Source of the DNA: Dimargaris cristalligena
Taxonomy: Eukaryota; Kickxellomycota; Dimargaritomycetes; Dimargaritales; Dimargaritaceae
Assembly (NCBI GenBank): GCA_027576995.1
Contig: JANBQC010000011.1
Location: 62,001 to 126,000, forward strand
DNA: 64,000 nucleotides
Reading direction: 5' to 3'
Program-made: the position numbers and the translations under genes
Part shown: positions 33,909 to 44,240 of the stretch, in pieces
Layout of the letters: the number at the start of each line of letters is the position of its first letter
Numbering within the stretch: the stretch's first letter is position 1
The notes under the pieces: generated by a model
The model's database searches: none
What the model saw: only the letters and a program-made list of their open reading frames with translations
Told to the model about the DNA's origin: nothing

Positions 33909-34337
33909 TCACTTATGGCTAGGCGGATTTTGGGAGTTGGCGGCGTAGTTGTTAGGGAGGTGACGGGCCCATTCCTCGGGTACTGGTCGAGGAGTATGCC
34001 TTACTTGTTCACTGGGGGATAAGGTAGCAATTTGGTTTCCAGCCTCATCCATAAAGCCGAGTTTATAGGACCAAGTGGGCACCATTAACGGGTCAGAGGA
34101 TGCACTGCCGTTGTCCGTACTCGCGTAAACGGGCGGAATTGCGCTATGGTCACCGATAGACTCGCCGGCGGGGTGGTAGTTTGTAAACCCATACGCACTG
34201 GACCAAGAGGCATACGGCATTTGGGAGGTAGTTGGTTTGGCGGGAGAGTTGCCTATTTCGATGGGTTGAGTGAGAGCTCCATTATAGAACAAAGCGACCG
34301 CCACGATACTGTACGCAAGACGACCAGGAAATGACAT
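33909..34337 (-). CDS. Small secreted protein (142 aa), unknown function
   Basis: A signal peptide (RLAYSIVAVALFYNGALTQP) is followed by about 118 residues rich in Ser, Pro, Asn and Tyr (PYASWSSAYGFTNYHPAGES) with no cysteine. The absence of cysteines argues against a disulphide-stabilised effector-type fold. There is no family I recognise. Support comes from the clean signal peptide and a codon bias above that of the surrounding AT-rich DNA; a missed intron at either end is possible. Confidence 0.6.
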   Translation of the reverse strand: MSFPGRLAYSIVAVALFYNGALTQPIEIGNSPAKPTTSQMPYASWSSAYGFTNYHPAGESIGDHSAIPPVYASTDNGSASSDPLMVPTWSYKLGFMDEAGNQIATLSPSEQVRHTPRPVPEEWARHLPNNYAANSQNPPSHK

Positions 34338-37300
34338 AATTCAATAAAACAGCTGGGGTATACTTTAAAGAAAGATGATTATAGGATATCCACAGAATAA
34401 TATAATATAGAGGTGTAAATATAATGGCTCATGCAAAAATAGATGGAAAGCGGTGTAAACTGTGAAGGGAGGTGTTTGGCAACGGACAGAGACACAGGTA
34501 TGGTCAGCTTTATATATACCTAGCGCTGGGGCCATATCTAGACGGTCTTCACCACCAGTGCGTTCCTCTTGGATTATAGAACGTATTTCGCAGTCTCGCC
34601 TCAGCCCCCCTTTTTTTCGGATTCGGTAGAGGCTGGTTGTATTGGGTTCAAGTCGCACTAGACCACTTGGTCGTTACGCTACCTCGTCTGACAAGGCAGT
34701 GTCCACCAACGGAAGTAGCATAACCTCGGATTTGGTTAAAATATAATAGACGCGGCTAAGAGGAACTTCAGTGTAAATGGGGCAATTTGATAGTGGTAAT
34801 AAAAATGACTATTGCATATCAGCTATTCATTATTGTAATATAGTATATTCACTATAGGCTAAGTTTAGATTGGTTTCAACATTTTCTGGTCCGGGAGCGG
34901 GGAGTCCTTTAGAGGTGGATTGTATATCTCTGCCTCAACGGTGGACACGAACGCGGTTTTTGATTATTGTGAAGGCTGGGGGAGGGTGTTGTTATCAATA
35001 CAGCACCTAGTAACGATTGCCCCCGCGCCGGGTCTCACAGGCGCTAGTTACAAGAAGGGGATTTAACAATCCGCTTTACAAAAGAGGCTAATTTGCTAAA
35101 TAGTCCCTCCTAACTCTACGTATCTGGGCTTGAGCACTACTTACTACCATCGCTGCAATTTAAATACTGTCTCCGGATTATTCAACTAACACCGCTCTAC
35201 AAAAACCAGGATATCAAGAATTTACTAAACCAGTTTTTCATCAACCTAGCTTTTCCGACGGATTCGATGACGTGTTGTTTACCTACTTCGCCCTAGCTGA
35301 TTCGTAAAATCTGAAACTAAGGGAGGAAGGGGGGTAGAAATAGCGGATTCATATGAAAATATATCGGATGATTGAACTCCGGTTATACAAGAGCGTTACA
35401 ACGAGTAGTACAGGGCCACCGCCAAATTGAAAATAGTATAGGCAATAATACGCGACTGGACACTCCCGAGTATTTGGAAGTATGGCCAAAAGTAGGGCGG
35501 GCCATCTCCTGCTACCTACTCCTCCCCATCCGATTTAAGGCAAAGTGTCGCTACACTTCTTTTACGCTTTCTGGCCAGACAGCCGGATGTATGAATATGG
35601 CTCGTTTTAGAAGTTAATGCAACTAAGGCTTTTTAGGAAACTACCATTTTCGGCGTTTCTTACCTTGGTCTAGCCTGGATAAAAGTAAGCAAGGCCTGCG
35701 CTGTATGATTTTAACATCTAGAGAACAGTGACATATTTAGATACTATACATATATTATCATTTCTCCACTACATTTCCAAACTCCGGAATCTCCGGCTCT
35801 TTTTTCTTGGTATGGAAACGCCCAAACCCAGCCCATGTATGTGCCGTTTAAAATTAGGGACGAGAATAAGCGGGGGGATGGTCGTTAGTGGTGATTTAAG
35901 ACCGGTTTGTCGACTCACAGGGTCGAGTAACACCATGGCTATGTACATCCTCCATCACCACTATGTTTCCTCCAAGCTACGTAGGTGTAGCTCCGCTTGG
36001 TCGAATCGCTATTTTCAGACTGGCGGATAGGAGCTAACCAAACAGCCACCCTTATTGGTAATTCGAAAGGGGCAGTGATATAATAGATTCAATAGGCCTT
36101 TGAATATCCCCCCACGGCTAATGTAGGGCAAGTGGTTTAAATGAGCAGCAATTTGGTAAACGGGTAAGCTGCTTTTGTATTTTAATAGCACTGTTTATAA
36201 TACGTGTCCTATTAACTCCAAACTGAAACACCGTTCAGACGATGTGATTATAACGGAAGCATTACAGTACAGTTAGATATCATGTGAGTGGGTAATGAAC
36301 ACCATTAACATAAACCACATGTTAGTATAGAGGATATCCACTAGCGCGAGACGGCGGTGGTTCTACTTACCTGGTGAATACCAAGCCAAACCTTCCCCCA
36401 TTAGGTCCTCGGGGTAAGAAGGGTTTCGATACGAGACGCCCCGCATAATGAGGGTACGCCGCTAGTAGAACCTTGGGATGTTTCGTACAAGCCCTACGCT
36501 GTGACTCGATAAGCAACACCTGGCATAGCGGAGTGGGAAAGTCCTCCTGTGGACTGTTTCACTCAGCAGGCCGGGGCCGTATCGGAGCCAAGTGGTGGAG
36601 TACGAGGTCAAGGGAGGAAGCAGTAGGGCTTACATGGCATACTCCCACCATGCTATACTAACCCTACACACTCACCCCACACCCCTGCTTATGCGTCGGG
36701 GTGGTAGAGAGAGGCGGATGCCGTTTTGGAGGATAATGGGTGAATTAGGGTCACAAGGACACCGAAGCAACGATGGCCGCCCCATTTGAGAAGGGATGTG
36801 ATACACCACCACCAATGGCGAAGCCTGGTCGCGAGTGTTCATCGATGAAAGAGGCATGGGCCCCCCAGATTGACCAGCTACGAATCAGCCCTTCCAAGTA
36901 TGGTGGATGGAAAATCAATGGCGCTGCTGCTGTGCTTACGCCTGTTCGCTTTCCTTTATATATTTAAATACATATATATTTAGTTGCGTAGTAGGTGCTG
37001 CCACTTTATAGTATACATGGTAAACCCACCAACCGCCTAAATGAGCGAAAGTATAGAGGGGTAAAACCAACGATTACTACATGGATTACGCGACAACCTT
37101 CACCCATTGGTGTGAGAGCCTGAAACCATCATGACTAGAAAAAAAAGGGCCGTGGTATAGGTGGGTTGGAGAGGAAAATTGATGGTGAAGCCTGAGAGAG
37201 AGAGACTGTGAGTAGTGGAGTCGGTGGTGGTTTGGCGAATATTTTCCCCCTTGGGAGGGCTGTGTGTCTTTCCACTGCCCGGTTTTATAGCTTTGCTTCC

Positions 37301-37743
37301 TTCCCAGCTCGAAGCATTCCCTGCCCGCTTTGAGGTAAGTCGCTCTCGCCTATTATTATTAAACTTCGCCCAGCCTGTAATTGCCGCGTCTCAACCCATC
37401 CCCCCTTCTTCTCAGGCGTCGCGGGCTCTCAAGTAGCCGATGCGGCCCGCCTGGAACGAAGGGATTCCCCCGGCCCCTGTGTCACTCGCCGAAGGGGGGT
37501 GTTGGGCCAGTTCCAACAAAGTCACTTTGATAGTCAGTCAGCTCTCTAGGTGAACCTACACCGCCCTATCTATCTACTGCCATTTTTTTAACCTGGAATG
37601 TAGTAGCACTGGGGAAACCACCCTCTGTTCCACCTATACTTATTTGTGCATTCTTCCCTTTCCTGTCCTTTTCCAGATTGCCCTCGCTATACCCCCTCCT
37701 CCCCTCTGTTCCTACCCACTACATTCCTTATCCCGCCTTCAAC
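34338..37743. other. Intergenic, 3.4 kb, upstream of the small secreted protein and 4E-BP
   Basis: No protein gene recognised. The part next to 4E-BP (about 37180-37743) becomes pyrimidine-rich and looks like its leader, with a probable 5'UTR intron. A tRNA-like GGTTCAAGTC at 34646-34655 has no matching arms. Confidence 0.45.
37335..37676 (+). other. Probable 5'UTR intron of 4E-BP
   Basis: TGAG followed by GTAAGT at 37335 and a pyrimidine-rich CCTTTTCCAG ending at 37676 would remove 342 nt, leaving a 67-nt C/T-rich leader before the ATG at 37744. Both sites are good, but nothing coding confirms them. Confidence 0.45.
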
Positions 37744-39023
37744 ATGACCGCCTCCACTACAACTCCGACTTCCGCTCGGCATATCCCCACCCGGCGTGCC
37801 CGGCCCGATGAGCAGATCCCCGAGGATTACGGTACCACTCCCGGTGGAACGATCTTCTCCACCACCCCACGCGGTAAGCACACCCTAACCGTTGATAGTC
37901 CTGGCGGCCCCTGTCCCTCTAAAAACCTATTCTTAGCCACCCTCCTGTTTAGGCGGGCGCTCCAACGGGTGTTGTATACCGCCAGCCACTGCACTTGATG
38001 ATGTCCGGCTGTATCAGGCACGCCCTAAGCGTAGAGGGGGACGCTGTATAGAGGGAATCCCGGATTACATGCTACGTAAATGGTGTGTATGCCACTCCGA
38101 ATCACTAGTCGACGAAAGCCCCTGGCCTAGCCTGGCGACATTGGATACCCAGCCAACTAAATGACCATCTGTTCACCTCCACGCTTTGCCCATTAAATCC
38201 TGTACCGAATACCCATTTGCGACGCATATCGTCTGATTTATGATAGGAACCCGCATTGTCTACGGTCGCCAACAGCTCCTAGCCCTAAGTAACTCCCCCC
38301 TTTCGCAAACTCCTCCGTCGCGCATGAATGTGATTCCCGGGGTGACTGGCAGCTCGGCTGGGACCTACCGCGCACCCCATCTGGGGACCCAGCAGTCCAC
38401 CCGTCCCGTCCACAGCAGTAATCTCCGCAGTGGCGGTGGCAGCAGCAACAGCAACAACAACAACCAACACCAGCCGCAGTCGTACTCCACCTCCACCGGA
38501 AACGGGGGCAAGCTGAGCTCATCGATTGGCGGTAACCAACAACCCGGCTTCCGCGCGCCCCCCAATACCCCCGCCAACAAACTGGCTCTGCCCCAGCTCA
38601 ACGGAGATAACCACCTGCTCAACAGCGCCGAACCACTGCCCAAACTTATGACCATGAGCTTAGAGGAACAGGCCGAGGAAGACGAGGAGCTTGACCCGCC
38701 CGTGACGGCGAACGCGGATGCCGATAAAGGTATGCAACAGACTCTAGGCTATACCCCAGCTTTCTCTCTATATTGATAGATTCAGTGGATTACGAAGGAA
38801 TCATTGGCACCTTAGTTACTTTGATGCGATCGTCCGATGAGATGAAATATTTAACGTATTAGGGGAGGTACCAACCTCCTTCTATATCCCCCCATCAACA
38901 CCATATACACCCTCTTGTTTTGGCTTCTCACCCCATCCTCTTGCTTCTGCTGTACTTTGCTGCCCCGTTTTACAATGCCAACTAACAGATAAGCACCCCG
39001 GTGTCTTTGAATTGGAAATGTAG
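37744..39023 (+). CDS. eIF4E-binding protein of the metazoan 4E-BP type, three exons
   Basis: Exons are 37744-37873, 38247-38729 and 38989-39023 (130 + 483 + 35 nt, 215 aa). Donors GTAAGC and GTATGC; acceptors ATAG and ACAG; the frame is kept at both joins. 4E-BPs repress cap-dependent translation by binding eIF4E, and are released when TORC1 phosphorylates them. Visible features in order: a RAIP-like RHIP (residues 12-15); EDYGTTPGGTIFSTTPRG with the two priming threonines T32 and T41; the eIF4E-binding motif YGRQQLL (49-55, YxxxxL-phi); SP/TP sites S60 and T65; IPGVT (73-77), like the second eIF4E contact; a disordered Ser/Asn/Gln middle; and a terminal FELEM matching the TOS motif. It is longer than the about 118-aa animal proteins. 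Reading through the second intron would stop 15 codons later and lose the TOS motif. Confidence 0.92.
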
Positions 39024-39947
39024 ACTCCGTAACCGTACGCTGACGCCAAACAGCTTCTCTGGCTCATGTTCGTGATATACATTTCCCTGCGTTACAAATA
39101 TCCGTCCTACCCTATACTCCCTTTTTTTTATATATGTCCTTAGTACAACTGTGACCCTGCAGGCTAAACCCCCGCATTTCCCCTCGTAGTAGCCTCGCCT
39201 CTCTTCCAACCTCCGGAATTAATCCATGGTCTACGTCCCCCTCCCTGTCGCGGACTAATTTTTTGCATTAATTCCACTATTCGTTGTGTATTTGTGACCA
39301 ATTGTCCAATTTATAGCCCCCCTTCCCTTGTTTTGTAGTGCACTTGTTATATTGACTTTGTGCGTTCTTATTTTATATATTTTTTTTGTGGGAGACCCGT
39401 GTCGCTCCCCTGTAGCTTCAATACTATGCCTTCAATAAAATGTGACTTAACCCACAACTATAAAACGACCGCTGCAATGAAAATCGCCCCTTAAATATAT
39501 ATTTCAAAGGATTATAATATCGATTTCAGCGATATCACGACAAATGAATTGACGCGGACTCCGATGCTTCGAGCAGCTTGATCTTAGAGTTACCGGGCTA
39601 GACTCTCAAGGCCGTTGTTTGAGAAATGGGCTCCCCATCATCAACAAACAAACACATTTCCCCCCAGGCTGAACATCATTCCTTACAGATATTTCTATAT
39701 GAATACTAATTCGTCACAAAGAGTCACCTGGAAGATAGCGGTTATATTTATTAAATTCAGCAAGTGAGTTTTATTTTGAAGAAAACGGTGTGGCGTGTAA
39801 TTGTCCCGCTCACGACCTACTTGACGAGAAGACAGATGTGAGAGAAGAGCAGCGGTGTGGAGAGACTGTTGTGATAGAGGGGGGAGGGTGTTGGGGAGAG
39901 GAAGGGGGGGAGATGTACATAATCAGCTATGTGTTACCGCTCTTTCT
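39024..39947. terminator. 4E-BP 3' region and convergent spacer
   Basis: AATAAA at 39434-39439 is a candidate polyadenylation signal for 4E-BP, implying a 3'UTR of about 420 nt rich in pyrimidines. The rest of the spacer to the eS10 stop shows nothing recognisable. Confidence 0.45.
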
Positions 39948-40667
39948 TTATTGGGGGGCAGCACGGCCACGACCGAATCCACCACGGAACTCGGGCTTGA
40001 AGTCACCGGTGGCACCTTCCTTCTTGGCACCGTCATCACGACGGTAGCTGTCGCGGTCACCGCGGGGGCGGAAACCATCACGATCGGGGCGACCGCTGAA
40101 GCTGGGGGCAGGGGCACGGATGGCCTTCTTGAAGGTAGCGGGGTACACATCTTCGGGAAGGTGGAGGAATGTGCGCAGGTACTCGATACCCTCGTCAGTC
40201 AGGGTATAGTAGTACCACTGCCACGAGAACAGAGTCTTGACGTAGCCGCGGGAGTCCAGGGACTGCAGGGCCTTGATGACCTGCAGGTTGGGCACCTTGA
40301 TGTCCTGGTGACGAGGAGCATTGTAGTCCTTCTTGGCGACCATGACTCCCTCTATATATATATATATATATATATACACGTAAAGAGATGATAATAGGGG
40401 GATAGAGAATTTCGGGAATTAGACAGCGTTACGCACAATCAACGGGGTATTCATTATTCAGTAAGCTTAGTGAGAAGAAATAGTTTGCGCATCCCATAAT
40501 CTACAAACCCGGGAAATCCACCCGAAGGCGGATTCCCCAATAGTGACAATAAATGTACCGAGTTCGTGTTGCGACGGAGATGAGGGGAAGGACAGCGATG
40601 AAACTGGTTACATACCGCGGAAGAGGGTCTCGTAGATGAGCTGGCGGTTCTTCTTGGGAATCAGCAT
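39948..40667 (-). CDS. RPS10: 40S ribosomal protein eS10, two exons
   Basis: Exon 1 is 40667-40616 (MLIPKKNRQLIYETLFR plus one base) and exon 2 is 40351-39948, giving 151 aa. The join restores LFREGVMVAKKDYNAPRH, the family sequence. eS10 sits on the head of the 40S subunit near the mRNA entry. The core (VIKALQSLDSRGYVKTLFSW, EGIEYLRTFLHLP) and the Gly/Arg-rich tail ending GGFGRGRAAPQ are complete. The donor is GTATGT; the acceptor is the final TAG of a (TA)n run, leaving no conventional polypyrimidine tract. The stop codon TAA lies inside AATAAA (39947-39952 read on the minus strand), so the 3'UTR should be very short. A 5'UTR intron is possible (CCACAG just before the leader; GTATGT near 41081). 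Confidence 0.95.
40352..40615 (-). other. eS10 intron ending in a (TA)n acceptor
   Basis: 264-nt intron. In the gene sense it ends in an uninterrupted TA tract of about 24 nt (40353-40376) whose last TAG is the splice acceptor. The position is fixed by the protein reading frame on both sides. Confidence 0.85.
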
Positions 40668-41900
40668 CTTGCAGGCTGTGGCGATCGGGGAGGCATAAAG
40701 GGAATCGGTACCAGAGTGGTCAGTCGAGATAAAATATGCATAATCACAAATTAGTAACGTTGTACGGGCCACGGATACTCCGTTTAGGGGTTTGTATATA
40801 CACTTATCGGCCTATCCATCCATCCATCCGTTCGTCGGTCCGTTATTACTCGCATACAGTTCAGTGAACTGCTGTTGTTTGATCCGTCCTCCAAAAAATA
40901 TCGAACATCTCGGTAGGTAGTGACCATTAGTAAAGGCCGGTCATTACAACGAGGCTTCCGCGACATTCGGACATGCGAGGCACTGACGGGGGGCAACGGG
41001 CGTAGGAGCAGTGGATGGATGGATTGGAAGGGCCGTAAAGTCATCGAATATCGGCTAGTCTCTGGGGAGTTGGATACATACCACGTCGTTCGGACTGTAT
41101 ATGACACAGATGGTTGATACAGGAAGAGTGAAGAGGAAAGGAGGAATTGTCAATGGCGGGGCTGAATCGATTATAATTACCGTGTTTCCTACATTGTGCA
41201 GTTCACCACCCACCAACCTACTCCAAACCCCCCCCCCTCCTCCCACCATTACCACACCCCGCCGCCTCCTTCCCATCTCCCCAGCCAAGGAGGTTGAGGG
41301 ATTTGACTATAGTGTATAAGAGTAGTTAGTGGTTGGTATGATTTGATATCACGTGGTTAGATAATAGTGAAAGGCGCAAGTTCCACCTATAGTCTCGATG
41401 GCCAATAATGGGGTGTATGGTTGGGGGTAGTAGCATTGCTAGGAATATCTTAAGCGCTATTACCTGCCGTCTTCCTGTGGGAAAGATCTCCCCTGCCTTC
41501 CATACCTATGGCTCTGAAGGGTGGTGGGCCTTAGCGAAATACAGCGTGACGACAGCTATTAGATGATGTGAATTAGATGGCGGACAACCTTAACTTGGTC
41601 ATCAACCTGTCAATACCACACATCATTTCCTCTTGCACAGCTACAATAGATTAGCTATATTTAGGCTGGCCAACCTAGTTACAATTGATTTACTGCATTG
41701 GAAGTTGAAACGATGAAGTGGGGTTAGCTTTATTAAAAATACGGGAGATTCGCTTGTGTATTGTTGATACTTAACGGCACCTAAAAACGCAAGGGCAAAC
41801 TCCAACCCCAATGGTCGTATGAGCATTATTATGTACAAGTGTAATAAATTATTCTGAAAATACTCGCCAGTCTTACTAACGCGCCCTACAAGTCACATCA
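40668..41900. promoter_or_regulatory. eS10 upstream region and 3' end of the TPR-like gene
   Basis: Contains ATCC-type repeats (40813-40832, four tandem units followed by GTTCGTCGGTCCG) and the opposite-strand GGATGGATGGAT at 41012-41023. A C-run lies at about 41227-41237. No separate gene recognised. Similar repeats precede eS17. Confidence 0.45.
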
Positions 41901-42626
41901 TTAGGAACTTTCGGCTGCTTCAATTTTAGCCATACGACGCCTAAGGTTAGCCGCCAATTGATGTTTGCCCAATGCCTCTTCAACCTGGACCAGATGCTCA
42001 AGTGCCAGTAAATTACATTTGGTTTCCCGCGCGCGATAAAACCACAGCGAGCTTTGTTCAAAGGCCGTCTCGGCCAGAATGACCTGTCCCGCCCGTTGAT
42101 AGCAATCCCCCAAATTCCAATAGGCCACTCCCTTAAGGTGAGCCAAGGAGCGCTTAAGTCGAGCCGCGCCATTCGCTGGCGAGTGCGAATGTGAGTGTGA
42201 ATGAGAATGCGGGTTCCATGGAGTGGAACCGGGAAGAGCGGCCTGTTGACCATCCGTTGGATTTCCGTTGTTCGCGACTAGCCGCTCGAGGGATAAATCA
42301 TTCACCAGGGCTAAATCCAGTTCACTAAAGGGTGGATTAGTGGCCGCTGGTATGGCTGGCGGAGCGCAGTCGCCGTCCGTGGAGACCGGTGCGGTCCGAT
42401 GGAGGGTTAAAATAGGGGGCTGGTCCGGGGTGGTGAATAGGGAAGACTGGAGGGCCGGGTCGGTGGTATTATCGAGGATGCTGCATATTTTGGCCAGGTA
42501 GGCGATGGCCTGAGTGTAGTCGAGTTTCGCAAGACAATGTTGGGCTACTTGCTGGTAACGCTGGAGGGAATTGCGGAGCTTGAAGCCGAGGTTGCCATTT
42601 GCGTCGGAGGAGCTGGTGTCCGCCAT
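41901..42626 (-). CDS. TPR-like helical protein (241 aa), unknown function
   Basis: I start at the ATG at 42626 (MADTSSSDANG). The N-terminal 60 residues form a helical pair (LRNSLQRYQQVAQHCLAKLD, YTQAIAYLAKICSILDN) resembling an MIT or TPR hairpin. Residues 60-150 are a variable linker with a striking His-Ser alternation (HSHSHSHSHS). The C-terminal third holds a clear TPR-like unit, AYWNLGDCYQRAGQVILAET, then AFEQSSLWFYRARETKC and two more helices. TPRs mediate protein binding. I recognise no specific orthologue. It lies between ribosomal protein genes eS10 (same strand) and eS17 (divergent), which need not mean a shared role. Confidence 0.7.
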   Translation of the reverse strand: MADTSSSDANGNLGFKLRNSLQRYQQVAQHCLAKLDYTQAIAYLAKICSILDNTTDPALQSSLFTTPDQPPILTLHRTAPVSTDGDCAPPAIPAATNPPFSELDLALVNDLSLERLVANNGNPTDGQQAALPGSTPWNPHSHSHSHSHSPANGAARLKRSLAHLKGVAYWNLGDCYQRAGQVILAETAFEQSSLWFYRARETKCNLLALEHLVQVEEALGKHQLAANLRRRMAKIEAAESS

Positions 42627-43811
42627 AGTTTGCAAGGCCCCTTCAATGGTGTAATATACTATATATTAATGGGTAGGGAACGGGCGGGGAATCAGGAAGG
42701 GCGGGCTTTATGGGACTATAGTATTAGGGGTATTAGCCAGTACAGGGTAAATATGAGATGGGAGGTCGCCCGTTGGGAGGAATCCTGTGAAGGATAGGTA
42801 TAGTTGCTTAGATTCAAGGGCCACTCCAAGGTATTTTGACATTAGAGTTATGAATAGACCACAGCACATGGAAACCCGAATAGTGCGTGGTCGATAACGA
42901 AATTGCCCTGAAAGAGTCCCTGGGCTATACTTATCACGTGATTTAACGCAAACTATGGCCTGTATGCCATTTGGCCCAGATGGAGGGGTAGGAGCCGCCC
43001 CCCCCCTCACCCTTCATGGAAAGAGAGTTTGCGGCAATAGTGTGGTAGTCGCTGGCTAGGCGGCGTAAAGTAAGCGGCACCCATGGAGGGGCCCATTCTA
43101 CAGGTGGGGCACAGATCATACAAGTTGGGTAGACAAGAAATTCATCCACAAAGTAGTCCATATTATAAGCTAAATCCACCCGGACCCCATCAAGGCTCCC
43201 TCTCTTTTTCGCTTTGACATACCCACACAGCCGTCGTATTTCGAGAAGTGGTACGTGCGATTGACGTCCACCCTCTATAGCTTAGCCGACCCAGCCCGTA
43301 CGCTCGTCACGGATGCCACTCCGAACCCCCGCACCATCATCGGTCAACCTCTCCATCCCGTCGAGTAACACCCACCCATCCATCGATCGACCGACTAGCC
43401 ATCCATCCGTCAGTCTGTGAGCTAATCGATGTAACACCTACCTATTCGACACTACGAATATATCAGTGGTAACAACACTAGTTCGAAACCACTGTTGACC
43501 CCCCTCGATTCGCCGGACTTACGGAACGGCTAGGCGATGGATGGATGTTTTCAGATGCGGTGTCGAAGTGCGGGGCATACGAGCCACCCCTCATGTTATG
43601 TGGTCGATTGGCCAGCGGGGGATTTGGTTCGCCCCATTCCCCATGGGCTAATCATGAATCACTTCGAAGCGACTGTCAGCTCCTCTCCCCCCATCTAACC
43701 ATTGGGAATCCACCACCTTACTTACCCCCCCCCCTCCCATACTTTTTTTGCCTGCACATTTGCCCTATCCCCACCGCGCTTATTTTGGACACCTATAGAC
43801 AATAATCCACC
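42627..43811. promoter_or_regulatory. Divergent promoter region; eS17 leader with probable intron
   Basis: ATCC/GATC-type repeats occur at 43374-43411 and GGATGGATGTT at 43537-43547. An inverted repeat CAGTGGT/ACCACTG (43464-43470 and 43488-43494, 17-nt loop) could form a hairpin. A 5'UTR intron of eS17 is plausible from GTACGT at 43251 to CTATAG ending at 43798, leaving a 13-nt leader before the ATG; only the splice-site sequences support it. Confidence 0.45.
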
Positions 43812-44240
43812 ATGGGCCGCGTTAGAACCAAGACCGTCAAGAAGGCCTCCCGGGTCGTTATTGAGAAATACTACCCCCGCCTGACTCTGGATTTCCAGAC
43901 CAACAAGCGCATCTGCGACGAGGTGGCCATCATCCCTTCCAAGCGTCTGCGCAACAAGATCGCCGGCTTCACCACCCATCTGATGAAGCGTATTCAGCGC
44001 GGTCCCGTGCGCGGTATCTCCTTCAAGCTGCAGGAAGAGGAGCGCGAACGCAAGGACAACTACGTCCCCGAGGTCTCGGCCCTTAACACCGGTCGCGTGG
44101 AAATCGACTCCGACACCAAGGCTCTGCTGAAGTCCCTGCACTTCGACAACGTCCCCGGCGTCCATGTCGTCAACCCCCAGGTCGCCACTTTCGATAACCG
44201 TCGCTTCCACGGCCGTCGCCCCAACAACAACCGGGCTTAA
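43812..44240 (+). CDS. RPS17: 40S ribosomal protein eS17
   Basis: The protein has 142 aa with no intron in the coding region. The sequence is strongly conserved: [20 protein letters not shown], a [19 protein letters not shown] block, [20 protein letters not shown], and the fungal/animal-type tail beginning VPEVSAL. eS17 belongs to the beak/head side of the 40S subunit. Codon use is highly biased to C-ending codons, as expected for a very highly expressed gene. The ATG is in a good context (CCACCATGG). AATAAA follows at 44330-44335. Confidence 0.97.
   Translation: MGRVRTKTVKKASRVVIEKYYPRLTLDFQTNKRICDEVAIIPSKRLRNKIAGFTTHLMKRIQRGPVRGISFKLQEEERERKDNYVPEVSALNTGRVEIDSDTKALLKSLHFDNVPGVHVVNPQVATFDNRRFHGRRPNNNRA

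Noticed and set aside
34630..34700. Possible tRNA (GGTTCAAGTC, B-box-like)
   Set aside because: No pairing T-stem, acceptor stem or A-box at the right distance.
40784..41107. 107-codon minus-strand frame upstream of eS10
   Set aside because: Contains the ATCC repeat read as DRRTDGWMDR and no domain; more likely promoter or 5'UTR intron.
42960..43180. 78-codon frame in the eS17/TPR divergent promoter
   Set aside because: Crosses C-runs and has no domain or codon bias.
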